Shown here in pieces: positions 50,810 through 60,297 of a DNA stretch of 64,000 nucleotides; the first letter of the stretch is position 1, and the number at the start of each line of letters is the position of its first letter. The stretch covers positions 1 through 64,000 of the forward strand of contig NZ_JARJBB010000001.1 in assembly GCF_029269835.1 (NCBI RefSeq). The letters run 5' to 3'. A program made the translations under genes and the position numbers. A model generated the notes under the pieces. That model searched no databases. It had not been told where the DNA came from and saw only the letters and a list, made by a program, of their open reading frames with translations. This DNA comes from Streptomyces tropicalis. Lineage in GTDB: Bacteria; Actinomycetota; Actinomycetes; Streptomycetales; Streptomycetaceae.

Positions 50810-51505
50810 ATGGACATATCCGGGACCCAGCTCAGAGCCGTGCGCGCGGCGCTGTTCACGGCCGTGGTCGTGACGCTCAGCACCGCGTCGCACGTACTGC
50901 TGTCCCGGGTCCCCCTGCCGGTGAACACGGTGGCCGCCGTCGCGGCCGCCGTGTTCGCGCTCGCCTTCGCCCTCGCGGGCCGCGAGCGCGGCTTCGGGCG
51001 GATCGCCGCCCTGCTGATCCCGCTGGAGCTGGCGGCCGACACCGTCTTCACCACCGGCCAGCACGTCTGCTACGGCCGTGCGGGCGGCCCGGTCGCGGGA
51101 CCGCTGCGCTCCGTCGGATTCGACGTGCTGTGCGGCGGGGGCCCGGACGTCGGCATGCCGCTGGCGCATGTGACCGGGACGGACACCGACCGGCTCGCCG
51201 CCACCCTCGCCCACGCCGCCCCGGCCACCGCCTGGCTGCTGCTCGCCGCGCACGTGGGCGTCGGCCTCCTCGCGGCCGCGTGGCTGCGCCGCGGCGAGCG
51301 GGCGCTGGCCCAGCTGCTGCGCGCGGTGGCCGCGAGCACCTTCCGGCCGCTGCTGCTCGCGGTCGCCGCCGGAGCCGTGCGCCCCGCCCCCGCCACCCGC
51401 CGGCCGGCCGCTCCCGCACCGCGGGCCGCCGCTCTGCGCGCCCGCCTGTTCGTGCACACCCTGGGACGCCGCGGACCGCCCCGCCCCGTCGCCGCCCTCG
51501 TCTGA
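50810..51505 (+). CDS. Membrane protein next to DsbA-like gene
   Basis: About 231 residues from the ATG at 50810; a GTG at 50789 is in frame and has no better ribosome-binding site. Four hydrophobic segments are present. An extracytoplasmic loop has two Cys (TGQHVCYGRAG and VLCGGGP), which could form a disulfide or bind metal. The C-terminal 60 residues are Ala/Pro/Arg-rich. The DsbA-like gene follows 70 nt downstream, so a redox partnership is possible but unproven. Confidence 0.75.
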   Translation: MDISGTQLRAVRAALFTAVVVTLSTASHVLLSRVPLPVNTVAAVAAAVFALAFALAGRERGFGRIAALLIPLELAADTVFTTGQHVCYGRAGGPVAGPLRSVGFDVLCGGGPDVGMPLAHVTGTDTDRLAATLAHAAPATAWLLLAAHVGVGLLAAAWLRRGERALAQLLRAVAASTFRPLLLAVAAGAVRPAPATRRPAAPAPRAAALRARLFVHTLGRRGPPRPVAALV

Positions 51506-51575
51506 GCGGCACGCCCCGTCCCCCGCACGTACCCCCCGCGCACGAGAGCTGCGCGTCCCACAGGAGAAGACCACC

Positions 51576-52385
51576 ATGAGCCAGCGGAACAGTCAGTCGG
51601 CGAAGACGGCGGCCCGTGAGCGGCTGCGCGCCGAACGCGAGCGCGACGCCAAGCGGGCCAGGACCCGGCGGCAGCTCGTCGTCGCCGGCGCGGTCGTCGC
51701 CGTGCTGGCGGCGGCCGGCGGCATAGGCTACGCCGTCGTCCAGGCCAACAAGCCCGGCCACTGGGAGGCCGTGAAGAGCGAGAAGGTCGTCGCGCCCGCC
51801 CACACCACGGGCACCGACGGCACGACCGTCGTCCTCGGCAAGGACACCGCCAAGAAGACCCTCAAGCTCTACGAGGACCCGCGCTGTCCCGTGTGCGCGG
51901 CGTTCGAGCAGTCGGTCGGCACGACGGTGAAGAAGGACCTGGACGACGGCACGTTCAAGATCCAGTACGTCGGCGCCACCTTCATCGACGACCACGACAA
52001 CGGCGAGGGCTCCAAGAACGCGCTGAGCGCCCTGGGCGCCGCGCTGAACGTCAGCCCCGACGCGTTCCTCGCGTACAAGTCCGCGCTGTACTCGGCGAAG
52101 TGGCACCCGGACGAGACGACCGACAAGTTCAAGGACGACGCGTACCTCCTCCAGGTCGCGGACACCGTGCCCGCGCTGAAGGGCGACACGGCCTTCCGGA
52201 ACGCGGTGAAGAAGGGCACCTACGACGCCTGGGCGATGGCCATGTCGAAGACCTTCGACACCAACAAGGACGGGGTGAAGGGCACTCCGGGCCTCGTCAT
52301 GGACGGCAAGCAGCTCAACGGGGGTCAGCCGCTGCTGACGGTGGCCGACTTCAACCGGGTGGTCGGCGCAGCCCTCAAGGGCTGA
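51576..52385 (+). CDS. Second membrane-anchored DsbA-like thiol oxidoreductase
   Basis: 269 residues, ATG with CAGGAGAAG. It has a basic N-terminus of about 32 residues, one membrane anchor (QLVVAGAVVAVLAAAGGIGYAV), then a thioredoxin fold with CPVC in YEDPRCPVCAAFE and the cis-Pro loop VKGTPGLVMDGKQL. It is a paralogue in architecture of the protein at 19504, but its motif is CPVC rather than CPAC and it lacks the additional Cys. It is probably a disulfide oxidase or reductase for secreted proteins. Confidence 0.88.
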   Translation: MSQRNSQSAKTAARERLRAERERDAKRARTRRQLVVAGAVVAVLAAAGGIGYAVVQANKPGHWEAVKSEKVVAPAHTTGTDGTTVVLGKDTAKKTLKLYEDPRCPVCAAFEQSVGTTVKKDLDDGTFKIQYVGATFIDDHDNGEGSKNALSALGAALNVSPDAFLAYKSALYSAKWHPDETTDKFKDDAYLLQVADTVPALKGDTAFRNAVKKGTYDAWAMAMSKTFDTNKDGVKGTPGLVMDGKQLNGGQPLLTVADFNRVVGAALKG

Positions 52386-52414
52386 CACCGCGCCACCTCC
52401 GGCGTGCACGTGAA

Positions 52415-52445
52415 GAGCGGGCGAACTTTCGGGGTTCGCCCGCTC
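52415..52445 (+). terminator. 12-bp perfect hairpin after DsbA-like gene
   Basis: GAGCGGGCGAAC/GTTCGCCCGCTC with loop TTTCGGG, 30 nt after the stop. No U-tract. Confidence 0.6.
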
Positions 52446-52453
52446 GTGCGCAT

Positions 52454-52475
52454 ACCGATCAGTAACCTGATCGGT
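52454..52475. promoter_or_regulatory. 22-bp perfect palindrome over the phoD promoter
   Basis: ACCGATCAG-TAAC-CTGATCGGT, 9-bp arms. It contains TAACCT (52463-52468), a -10 hexamer 8 nt before the GTG at 52477 with no Shine-Dalgarno, so transcript is probably leaderless and the palindrome an operator on the -10. It does not look like the PhoP direct repeat. Confidence 0.7.
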
Positions 52476-52476
52476 C

Positions 52477-54147
52477 GTGACCAGTCGAATCAGATCGTCC
52501 GAGGCACTCCAGCGCCTCGGCTCCCTCCCGCCCCGCCGCCGTACGGTCGTCAAGGCCGCGGCGGCGACCGCTGTCCTGGCAGGCCCGCTCGCCGCCGCCC
52601 TTCCGGCCCGCGCCGCCTCGGACACCCCCGCCTTCCTGCACGGCGTCGCCTCCGGCGACCCGCTGCCCGACGGCATCCTGCTGTGGACCCGCGTCACGCC
52701 GGTCCCGGAGGCGATACCCGGCTCCGGGACCGGCCCGGACACCGAGGTGATCTGGGTCGTCGCCCGGGACAAGGCGTTCACCGACATCGCCTCACGGGGT
52801 TCCACCACCGCGACGGCCGCCTCCGACCACACCGTGAAGGCCGACATCCGCGGCCTCGCCCCGGCCACCGACTACTGGTTCCGCTTCACGGCCGGCGGCG
52901 TCGACTCCCCGGTGGCCCGCACCCGCACCGCACCGGCGGCCGACGCACGCGTGCCCGGCCTGCGCTTCGGCGTGGTCTCCTGCTCCAACTGGGAGGCCGG
53001 CTACTTCTCCGCCTACCGCCACCTGGCCGCCCGCAACGACCTCGACGCGTGGTTGCACCTCGGCGACTACATCTACGAGTACAAGTCCGGCGAGTACGCG
53101 GCGCGGGGCACGGTGGTCCGCCCGCACGCACCCGCCAACGAGACCATCACGCTCGCCGACTACCGGATGCGGCACGCCGAGCACAAGACCGACCCCGACC
53201 TGCAGGCGCTGCACCACAAGGCGCCGGTCGTCGCGATCTGGGACGACCACGAGTTCGCCGACAACGCCTGGTCGGGCGGCGCGGTCAACCACACCGAGGG
53301 CGCCGAGGGCACCTGGACCGCGCGTCAGGCGGCCGCCAAGCAGGCCTACTTCGAGTGGATGCCGGTCCGCCCGGCCCTCGCGGGCACCACGTACCGGCGG
53401 CTGCGCTTCGGCCGGCTCGCGGACCTGTCCCTGCTGGACCTGCGCTCCTTCCGCTCCCAGCAGGTGTCCGGCGCCGGCGGCTCCGTCGACGACCCGAACC
53501 GCACGATCACCGGCCGCGCGCAGCTCGACTGGCTGAAGGCGGGCCTGAAGTCCTCCGACACCACGTGGCGGCTGATCGGCAACTCGGTGATGATCTCCCC
53601 CTTCGTCGTCGGCTCGCTCTCCGCGGACCTGCTCAAGCCGCTGGCCAAGCTGCTCGGGCTGCCGCAGGAGGGACTCGCCGTCAACACCGACCAGTGGGAC
53701 GGCTACACGGACGACCGCCGCGAACTCCTGTCCCACCTGCGGTCGAACGCGATCGGCAACACCGTCTTCCTGACCGGCGACATCCACATGGCCTGGGCCA
53801 ACGACGTGCCCGTGGACGCCGGCACGTACCCGCTGTCGGCGTCGGCCGCCACCGAGTTCGTGGTGACCTCCATGACCTCGGACAACCTCGACGACATCGT
53901 CAGGGTCCCCGAGGGCACCGTCTCCGCGGTCGCCGCCCCGGTGATCCGCGCCGCCAACCGGCACGTGCACTGGGTGGACACCGACCGGCACGGCTACGGC
54001 GTCCTGGACATCACCGCCGAGCGCGCGCAGATGGACTACTACGTGCTCTCCGACCGCACGCATCCGAACGCGACCTCGTCCTGGGAGCGTTCGTACCGCA
54101 CCCGCTCGGGCACGCAGAAGGTCGAGCGGACCTACGACCCGGTGTGA
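52477..54147 (+). CDS. phoD: Alkaline phosphatase D, Tat-secreted
   Basis: 556 residues from a GTG. The N-terminus has a twin-arginine signal ([18 protein letters not shown]) with cleavage likely after ARA in LPARAAS. PhoD domain: [54 protein letters not shown] and LTGDIHMAW provide the metal ligands for Ca2+/Fe3+. It hydrolyses phosphomonoesters and diesters outside the cell. In Streptomyces such enzymes are usually induced by phosphate limitation through PhoP; here no clear PhoP repeat is seen and a different palindrome covers the promoter. Confidence 0.92.
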   Translation: MTSRIRSSEALQRLGSLPPRRRTVVKAAAATAVLAGPLAAALPARAASDTPAFLHGVASGDPLPDGILLWTRVTPVPEAIPGSGTGPDTEVIWVVARDKAFTDIASRGSTTATAASDHTVKADIRGLAPATDYWFRFTAGGVDSPVARTRTAPAADARVPGLRFGVVSCSNWEAGYFSAYRHLAARNDLDAWLHLGDYIYEYKSGEYAARGTVVRPHAPANETITLADYRMRHAEHKTDPDLQALHHKAPVVAIWDDHEFADNAWSGGAVNHTEGAEGTWTARQAAAKQAYFEWMPVRPALAGTTYRRLRFGRLADLSLLDLRSFRSQQVSGAGGSVDDPNRTITGRAQLDWLKAGLKSSDTTWRLIGNSVMISPFVVGSLSADLLKPLAKLLGLPQEGLAVNTDQWDGYTDDRRELLSHLRSNAIGNTVFLTGDIHMAWANDVPVDAGTYPLSASAATEFVVTSMTSDNLDDIVRVPEGTVSAVAAPVIRAANRHVHWVDTDRHGYGVLDITAERAQMDYYVLSDRTHPNATSSWERSYRTRSGTQKVERTYDPV

Positions 54148-54517
54148 GCCCCGCTCCGGGGCCGCCCGCGCCACCGGGCCGGGCGGCCCCGGACGCCGCC
54201 GGCGTCTGCCGCTCGCCACCACCTGGCGGAGCCCGCGTCAGGAGATGCGCTCACTCGCCGGCCCGGCACCGGGTGGGCCCCTGTGGCGGAGGGCCCGGCC
54301 TGCGGGTGGTACGCACCACACCCCGGCAGCCCGTGGCGCATACCGTTGTCGGTGTGCAACAGTAGGGGGACGAAGAGACTGGCCGACCCTCGAGGTCGCC
54401 CATGGACGCTGGACATCGCCCCTTCCTCGGGCATTCAGCTCCGCCATCGTCGGCGCGTACCCCTCGGGGACGTTTCGTCTTTGGGCTCATCACCCCCTGG
54501 AAGGGGGCACGCCCACC
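54148..54517. other. Intergenic region upstream of the STAS gene
   Basis: 370 bp holding the phoD terminator (54156-54192) and then presumed promoter sequence for the STAS gene. No supported gene is present; open frames here lack recognisable protein signals. Confidence 0.6.
54156..54192 (+). terminator. 13-bp perfect hairpin after phoD
   Basis: CCGGGGCCGCCCG/CGGGCGGCCCCGG with an 11-nt loop, 9 nt after the stop. Confidence 0.75.
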
Positions 54518-54856
54518 ATGCACAGCACCACGACCATCGACGGCAGCACCGCCCGGATCGTCCCGCACGGCGACATCGACTTCACCGCACTGGCCGACCT
54601 GCGCGCCAGCCGCGCCGCCCTCCCGCCGGAGGTCACCACGGTGACCTGGGACCTGCACGACGCCGCCTTCATGGACGTCGCCGGCCTTCACCTGCTCACG
54701 GACCACCTCACGGAGACCGGGCACCCGCACCGCACCGCAGCCGTCACGGGTCTCACCGCCCAGCCCGACAGGCTCCTGCGCCTGGCCTCCGACCTGTTCC
54801 CCGCCATGGGCTTCGACCAACTGCTCCCCGGAGCACCCCTCGACCAGGCCGCCTGA
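54518..54856 (+). CDS. STAS-domain protein lacking the phosphorylatable Ser
   Basis: 112 residues from the ATG at 54518 with AAGGGGG upstream. The fold is that of an anti-sigma-factor antagonist: DIDFTALADLRASRAAL, then VTWDLHDAAFMDVAGLHLL. In active SpoIIAA/RsbV proteins that second motif reads D-S-S-G; here it is D-V-A-G, so the usual phosphoacceptor Ser is missing. It may bind its partner constitutively or have another role. No anti-sigma kinase gene is adjacent. Confidence 0.82.
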   Translation: MHSTTTIDGSTARIVPHGDIDFTALADLRASRAALPPEVTTVTWDLHDAAFMDVAGLHLLTDHLTETGHPHRTAAVTGLTAQPDRLLRLASDLFPAMGFDQLLPGAPLDQAA

Positions 54857-55389
54857 CGGCTGAGGACGAACCGAGCACCGGCGCCCCGCACCGCGACTTC
54901 CGCGCGGTGACGTGCCCGACGGCGACAGGCCCGGAGGGTGGGTGTCGGTGCCGTGCCGGTGCCGGTGCCGCAGACAGTCTCGACGGCGGATCCGGCCCTC
55001 AGTCCCCCCGGCCGCGGCACCGCCGCCGACCGCCGCGTCGGCCCGCGTACGCCGCCGGCTTCCCGGACTTTCGCCAGGCGTCCGGCGCACAGCGCCGCGG
55101 GCGACAACAGCCTCTGCTCCCACTGCCCGCAGCCTCGCGCGAGGCTGCGGCGCGCCGCTGCGACGGTGGCCCGACCCGACGACCTCACCGACGCCGCCGA
55201 GGCCGCACGCGCCGGGCCCGACCGAGTCGGTCCCGTCCGGTACGGCACGTCCCCGGCACGAAACCGTGCCGCACCGCACCTCCCCGGTGCGGAGGCGGCC
55301 GACCGCCCTGCGGCGGGCGTCACGTGTGTCGATCAGGCCGGCGGCGGTCGGGGCGATGGTCGCCGCCCCGTGTCCGCGTCGCGTGAGGC
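54857..55389. other. 533-bp gap between STAS and hydrolase genes
   Basis: No supported gene. It contains short GGTGCC-type repeats (54948-54970) and the 24-bp palindrome at 55127. Overlapping open frames are Arg/Pro-rich and look non-coding. Confidence 0.6.
55127..55150. terminator. 24-bp perfect palindrome between convergent genes
   Basis: CCGCAGCCTCGC/GCGAGGCTGCGG with no spacer. As RNA it would form an approximately 10-bp stem. Position between STAS (plus) and hydrolase (minus) suggests bidirectional termination. Confidence 0.5.
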
Positions 55390-55965
55390 TCAGGCCTGCA
55401 GCTCGTCCAGGAAGCCGAGCGCGACGCGCCAGGTGGCCTCGGCGGCCTCCTCGTCCCAGTCCGGCAGGTCGGGGTCGGTGTACAGGTGCCCGGCCCCGGC
55501 GTACCGGTGGACCTCCACGTCGGCGCCGGTCCGGCGCATCTGCAGGTACCAGGCGCTCAGCCAGTCGTCCGTCTCGAACGGGTCGGGCTCGGCCACGTGC
55601 AGCTGCACGGGGAGGTCGTCGGCGGTGACGTTCGGCGCGATGTCGGACGTGCCGTGCAGGAGCAGCAGGCCGCGGGCCTTCTCGTCGCCGAGAGCGAGGG
55701 TCTGCGCGACGGAGGCGCCGAGCGAGAAGCCGGCATAGACCAGCCCGCGGTCGGAGTAGGGCGCGGCGGCGAGCACGGCCCGCCTGAGCAGCTCGTCCTT
55801 GCCGACCTCGTCCTTGAAGGCCATGCCCTCCTCGACCGTGTCGAACGTGCGGCCCTCGAAGAGGTCCGGGGTCCACACCTCGTGCCCGGCGGCGCGCAGC
55901 CGGTCCGCGGCCGCGCGCACGGCGGGTCTGAGGCCGTAGGCCGAGTGAAAGAGCATGATGTTCAT
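55390..55965 (-). CDS. Dienelactone-hydrolase-family protein
   Basis: 191 residues from the ATG at 55965. Alpha/beta hydrolase fold: FHSAYGLRPAVRAAADRLRAAGHEVWTPDLFEG, nucleophile motif region YAGFSLGASVAQ (G-x-S-x-G as GFSLG), Asp in HVAEPDPFETDDW and His in YAGAGHLYTD. The usual Cys nucleophile of dienelactone hydrolases is Ser here, so it is probably an esterase-like enzyme. Substrate unknown. Confidence 0.85.
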   Translation of the reverse strand: MNIMLFHSAYGLRPAVRAAADRLRAAGHEVWTPDLFEGRTFDTVEEGMAFKDEVGKDELLRRAVLAAAPYSDRGLVYAGFSLGASVAQTLALGDEKARGLLLLHGTSDIAPNVTADDLPVQLHVAEPDPFETDDWLSAWYLQMRRTGADVEVHRYAGAGHLYTDPDLPDWDEEAAEATWRVALGFLDELQA

Positions 55966-56115
55966 GAGGCCATGGTGCCAGGCGGGTACGGCACCGCCCG
56001 GCCGCCGCCGGGAGCGGGTGCCGTCGAGAGCCTCGCCACACCGCGCGGGCCCCTTCCCACTGACGCCCTGAACATTCATGTTCATCCCGGCCCGCGGCTG
56101 GTTAGGTTCGCAGAC

Positions 56116-57231
56116 ATGGAGAACGTACTCCGCCCGCTGATCGTGCTCGGCGGCTCGGTCGTCCTCACGCTGGTCGTCGGCTGGGCCACGGACCTGTTGC
56201 TGCGCAAGGCCGACGAGCGGCACCACGAGACACCCTTGTGGGGACTGCTGCGCCGCGCCCGGGTCCCCTACCAACTCGTGCTGTGCTCCGCCCTCCTGAG
56301 AGGCTCCTACGCCGAGGCCCGCCTGCTGCAGGAGAACCGGGTCGGCGTCGGCCGGACCCTGTCGCTGGTGCTCATCGGGTCGGCCGCCTGGCTGGTGATC
56401 AGGATCGCGGCGGCCGTGGTCGAGACGTCGTACTCGCGCTACGCCCGGATACACCGCGATCCGGCCCGGGTGCGCCGGGTGCGCACCCAGGTCGAGCTGA
56501 TCATGCGGGTGGTCTCGGCGATCGTCATCGTGGTGGCCATCGCGTCGATGCTGCTGACCTTCCCCGCGATGCGCGCGGCCGGCGCCTCGCTGCTGGCGTC
56601 CGCCGGACTGCTCGGCATCGTCGCCGGTGTCGCCGCGCAGTCGACCCTCAGCAACATGTTCGCGGGGCTGCAGATCGCCTTCGGCGACATGGTGCGGATC
56701 GGGGACACGGTCGTCGTGGACGGCGAGTGGGGCACGGTCGAGGAGATCACCCTGACCTTCCTGACCGTGCGGACCTGGGACGAGCGGCGGCTCACCATGC
56801 CGGTGTCGTACTTCACGTCCAAGCCGTTCGAGAACTGGTCCCGCGGCACCCCGCAGATGACCGGCACCGTCTTCTGGCACCTCGACCACAGCGCCCCCGT
56901 GGAGGCGATGCGGGAGAAGCTGCGCGACGTGCTGCGCTCCTGCCAGGCCTGGGACGGCCGCTCCTACTCGCTCGTCGTCACCGACGCGACCCCCAACACC
57001 CTCCAGGTGCGGGCGCTGGTGACCGCCAAGGACGCGGACGACATCTGGACGGTCCGGGTCGCGGTGCGCGAGGAGATGATCCGCTGGCTGTACGCGGAGC
57101 ACCCGTACGCGCTGCCCCGGGTCAACACCGCCGAGGCGGTCCCGCCGCCGGGCCGCGGGGACGGCCACCGCTCCTCCGACGAGGCGGCGGCCTGGCTCTC
57201 CTTCGACAAGCCGGCCTCCGACCGCGGCTGA
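56116..57231 (+). CDS. Small-conductance mechanosensitive channel (MscS family)
   Basis: 371 residues. Four hydrophobic segments precede the pore helix SLLASAGLLGIVAGVAAQSTLSN, the characteristic Gly/Ala-rich MscS TM3, then FGDMVRIGDTVVVDGEWGTVEEI, the beta domain signature. It opens on hypo-osmotic membrane tension. TAGGTT lies 7 nt before the ATG with no Shine-Dalgarno, suggesting a leaderless mRNA. The polar C-terminal tail (RGDGHRSSDEAAAW) is cytoplasmic. Confidence 0.92.
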   Translation: MENVLRPLIVLGGSVVLTLVVGWATDLLLRKADERHHETPLWGLLRRARVPYQLVLCSALLRGSYAEARLLQENRVGVGRTLSLVLIGSAAWLVIRIAAAVVETSYSRYARIHRDPARVRRVRTQVELIMRVVSAIVIVVAIASMLLTFPAMRAAGASLLASAGLLGIVAGVAAQSTLSNMFAGLQIAFGDMVRIGDTVVVDGEWGTVEEITLTFLTVRTWDERRLTMPVSYFTSKPFENWSRGTPQMTGTVFWHLDHSAPVEAMREKLRDVLRSCQAWDGRSYSLVVTDATPNTLQVRALVTAKDADDIWTVRVAVREEMIRWLYAEHPYALPRVNTAEAVPPPGRGDGHRSSDEAAAWLSFDKPASDRG

Positions 57232-57287
57232 CACCTGCCGGCCGCCACGCGGGGCCGCCCGGACCGGCCGGGGCGCGGCCGGACGGC

Positions 57288-58034
57288 TCAGTGCCCGCGC
57301 TCGGCCCCGCCGTTGACCTGGATGATCTGCGAGGTGATGTGGCCCGCGCCCGGCGATGCGAGCCAGTGCAGGGTCGCGGCCACGTCGCCGGGCGTCCCGG
57401 CGCGCCCGGTGGAGGTCTCCGCGATCCGCTGGGCGCGCCGCTCCTCGGACATCGTCTCCCCGAAGAACTCGGTGTCCTCGACGTACCCGGGCGCGACGAC
57501 GTTGACGGTGATGCCGTGGGGCCCGAGCCGGCGGGCCAGGTCGTGGGCGTACGGGTGCAGGGCGGCCTTGGACGCCGCGTAGGCGCCGCTGCCCGAGCCC
57601 CGGTAGGCGGCGATCGAGCCGAGGAAGAGCACCCGGCCGCCCGGTTCGGCGAGCCGGTGCCGCAGGGCCTCGGTGAGCAGCACCGCGGTCAGGGTGTTGA
57701 TCCGGAAGGCGGCCGTCCAGTCGTCGGCGACCTCGTCCAGCGGATCGGGCTCGTCCCGCTCGGGGCGCGGCTCGTGGCGCCCCGAGCCCCCGGCGCTGTG
57801 GATCAGGACGTCGACCGCGCCCATCTCGGCGGCCACGAAGTCGGCCACGCCCCGGGCGCCCGCCACGTCCCCGACGTCGGCGGCGTGCGTGAGCGCCCCG
57901 GGCACCCCGGCCCGGCGCAGCACGTCACCCCGCCGCCCGAGCAGCAGCACCCGGTCCCCGTCGGCCGCGAAGGCCCGCGCCGCGGCGAGACCGATGCCCG
58001 TGCCGCCCCCGCTGATCACCACGTTGCGACTCAT
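57288..58034 (-). CDS. Short-chain dehydrogenase/reductase
   Basis: 248 residues. Rossmann motif SGGGTGIGLAAA, Ser and Tyr-Lys pair in SIAAYRGSGSGAYAASKAAL, and VNVVAPGYVEDTEF after. C-terminal VNGGAERGH is the usual end of this family. It is NAD(P)-dependent; no substrate can be named. It is convergent with the MscS gene. Confidence 0.9.
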   Translation of the reverse strand: MSRNVVISGGGTGIGLAAARAFAADGDRVLLLGRRGDVLRRAGVPGALTHAADVGDVAGARGVADFVAAEMGAVDVLIHSAGGSGRHEPRPERDEPDPLDEVADDWTAAFRINTLTAVLLTEALRHRLAEPGGRVLFLGSIAAYRGSGSGAYAASKAALHPYAHDLARRLGPHGITVNVVAPGYVEDTEFFGETMSEERRAQRIAETSTGRAGTPGDVAATLHWLASPGAGHITSQIIQVNGGAERGH

Positions 58035-58094
58035 GGGCCGAGCCTACAAAGGCGGGCGCGGGCGGTCACGCCGCCGCACAGCACGGCCCCCGGT

Positions 58095-59681
58095 TCACCG
58101 CAGGCTGCGCACGTCGAGATGGCGCAGCACCCGGTCCACGATCTCCGGGTCGGCGCCCGGCTCGCTGCGTGCGGCCAGCACCTCGTGGCGGGCCGCGCTC
58201 AGCATCTCGCTCTGGATCCGCCGCACCCGCTTCAGCCGCCGCACCCGGTACTCGTGCGCCTCCCGGCGCTCCTCGTCGCCGATGTCCGGGCTGATGCGCA
58301 CCCCGATCTCGAAGGCGCGCCGCAGCATCTGCTCGGACAGCTCCTCCGGCAGGTCCTCCACCTGCTCGATCTCCCTCAGCCGGCTCTTGGCGGCCTTGGC
58401 CGCACGGGCCGCGAGCTGCTTCTCGAAGTCCTTCTCGCGCTCGGTGTCGGCCCGCACGCCCAGCCGCTTCACCAGCCACGGCAGGGTCAGCCCCTGGAGC
58501 ACCAGCGTCGCCATGATCACCCCGAAGGCGACGAAGACGATCTCGTCGCGGTCCGGGAAGGGGCCCCCGTCGTCCGTGTGCAGCGGGATGGCCAGGGCCA
58601 GCGCGACCGACGCCACCCCGCGCATCCCCGACCACCACATGACGAGTGTCTCCCGCCAGCTCAGCGGGATCTCCTCGTCGTAGTCGCGCAGCGCATGCAG
58701 CCGCTTGGTGAGCCAGGTCGCCGGCAGCAGCCACAGCAGCCGGACCAGCACCACCACGACCACCACCGCCGCCGCCCAGCCGAGGAGTTCGCCCCAGCGG
58801 CCGCTCGCCGTGCGGATCGCGTTGTGCAGTTCCAGCCCGACCAGCCCGAAGGCCACGCCGGTGACGAGGGTGTCGACGACGTCCCAGACGGTGTGCCCGG
58901 CCAGCCGGGTCATGACGTCGTCGGCGTCGGCGGCGTGCTCGGCGAGGAACAGCGCGGTGGTGAGCACGGCGAGGACGCCGGAGCCGTGCAGTTCCTCCGC
59001 CAGCACGTAGGAGGCGTACGGGACGAGCAGGGTGAGGCCGATCTGGAGGGTGGGGTCGTCCAGCAGCCCCATCAGCTTGTCGGTGCCCCAGCCCAGCACC
59101 AGCCCGACGGCGACCGCCACGACCGCGGACAGCACCAGGTCCAGCCCTGCCCGCCAGGGCGAGAACGAGCCGCTCACCGCGGCGGCGATGGCCACGTGGT
59201 ACAGGACGATCGCGGTGACGTCGTTGAAGAGCCCCTCGCCCTCCAGGATCGACACCAGGCGGCGCGGCAGCCCGAGCCGGCCGGCGACCGCGGTCGCCGC
59301 GACCGGGTCGGGCGGGGCGACCAGCGCGCCGAGCACCACCGCGCCCGCGACCGGGAGGCCGGGCACGACGGCGTGGGCGACGGCCGCGACGCACAGGGTG
59401 GTGACGAAGACCAGCGCCACGGCCAGCAGGAAGATGGGCCGCTTGTTGGCCGTGAACTGGCGCCACGAGGTGCGCCGCACGGCGGCGTAGAGCAGCGGCG
59501 GCAGCAGCGCCGGGAGGATGAGCTCGGGCGGGATGCTGACGTTCGGCACGAAGCCGGGCAGCGCGAGGGCCGCCCCGAGCAGGGTCATCAGCACGGGCGC
59601 CGGGAGCCCCAGCCGGTCGCCCACGGGCACACTCACCACGGCCCCGAGCAACACCACGAACAACAGGGCCAACTGATCCAC
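58095..59681 (-). CDS. Na+/H+ antiporter, CPA1 family
   Basis: 528 residues from the GTG at 59681, chosen because GGAG stands 8 nt upstream; an in-frame GTG at 59711 has no site. About twelve hydrophobic segments are present. PPDPVAATAV and EGEGLFNDVTAIVLY hold the ion-binding Asp/Asn-Asp region. A 130-residue cytosolic tail rich in Arg, Glu (KQLAARAAKAAKSRLREIEQ) follows, as in actinobacterial NhaP-type proteins. It exchanges H+ for Na+ to control pH and salinity. Confidence 0.9.
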   Translation of the reverse strand: MDQLALLFVVLLGAVVSVPVGDRLGLPAPVLMTLLGAALALPGFVPNVSIPPELILPALLPPLLYAAVRRTSWRQFTANKRPIFLLAVALVFVTTLCVAAVAHAVVPGLPVAGAVVLGALVAPPDPVAATAVAGRLGLPRRLVSILEGEGLFNDVTAIVLYHVAIAAAVSGSFSPWRAGLDLVLSAVVAVAVGLVLGWGTDKLMGLLDDPTLQIGLTLLVPYASYVLAEELHGSGVLAVLTTALFLAEHAADADDVMTRLAGHTVWDVVDTLVTGVAFGLVGLELHNAIRTASGRWGELLGWAAAVVVVVVLVRLLWLLPATWLTKRLHALRDYDEEIPLSWRETLVMWWSGMRGVASVALALAIPLHTDDGGPFPDRDEIVFVAFGVIMATLVLQGLTLPWLVKRLGVRADTEREKDFEKQLAARAAKAAKSRLREIEQVEDLPEELSEQMLRRAFEIGVRISPDIGDEERREAHEYRVRRLKRVRRIQSEMLSAARHEVLAARSEPGADPEIVDRVLRHLDVRSLR

Positions 59682-59820
59682 GGTCAGCGCTCCGGTGATC
59701 CAGACGTACACACGACAGACTTCAAGCGTGCCATGTCACCCCTGCGACCTGCGGTTGTACGCCGCCGCGCCCGGTCCCGCGGCGCGGCGCGGCACCGTGG
59801 GCCGCACGAGCGGAGCGGTC

Positions 59821-60297
59821 CTACAGCGGGCGCCGCATCGCCCGGTGGGCGATGCCCGCGTCCGGGAACTCCGGCCCGTACGCCGCGTAGCCGAGGCGCT
59901 CGTAGAAGCCGAGCGCGTGCGTCTGGGCGTGCAGGTCCACCGCCGCGAGCCCGTGCGCACGGGCGGCGTCCTCGACGGCCCGCACCAGGGCGGCGCCGAC
60001 GCCGAGGCCGCGGGCCTCACGGGTGACGGCGAGCCGGCCCAGGGATCCCACCGCCGGGTCGCCGCCGGTCTTCGCGGCGGCCGCCTCGCCGTGCAGCAGC
60101 CGGCCGGTGCCGAGCGGCAGTCCGTCGGCGCGGACGGCGAGCACATGGACGGCGCCGGCGTCGTGGGCGTCGTACTCGATCTCCTCGGGGACGCCCTGCT
60201 CGGCCACGAAGACCTGCTTGCGCACCGCGAAGCAGGCCTCGCGGTCCGCCGGGTCCTCCGCGACGCGCACCGTGTACGCGGGCTCGGGCCGGCTCAT
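59821..60297 (-). CDS. GNAT N-acetyltransferase, ElaA-like
   Basis: 158 residues. [25 protein letters not shown] is typical of the ElaA-like start; [25 protein letters not shown] holds the acetyl-CoA pyrophosphate loop [21 protein letters not shown] closes the fold. Acceptor unknown. The ATG overlaps the rluD-like stop (ATGA). Confidence 0.9.
   Translation of the reverse strand: MSRPEPAYTVRVAEDPADREACFAVRKQVFVAEQGVPEEIEYDAHDAGAVHVLAVRADGLPLGTGRLLHGEAAAAKTGGDPAVGSLGRLAVTREARGLGVGAALVRAVEDAARAHGLAAVDLHAQTHALGFYERLGYAAYGPEFPDAGIAHRAMRRPL

Noticed and set aside
52415..52445. PhoP box upstream of phoD
   Set aside because: GTTCGCCC resembles half a PHO box but is part of a perfect hairpin and is not directly repeated at 11-bp spacing.
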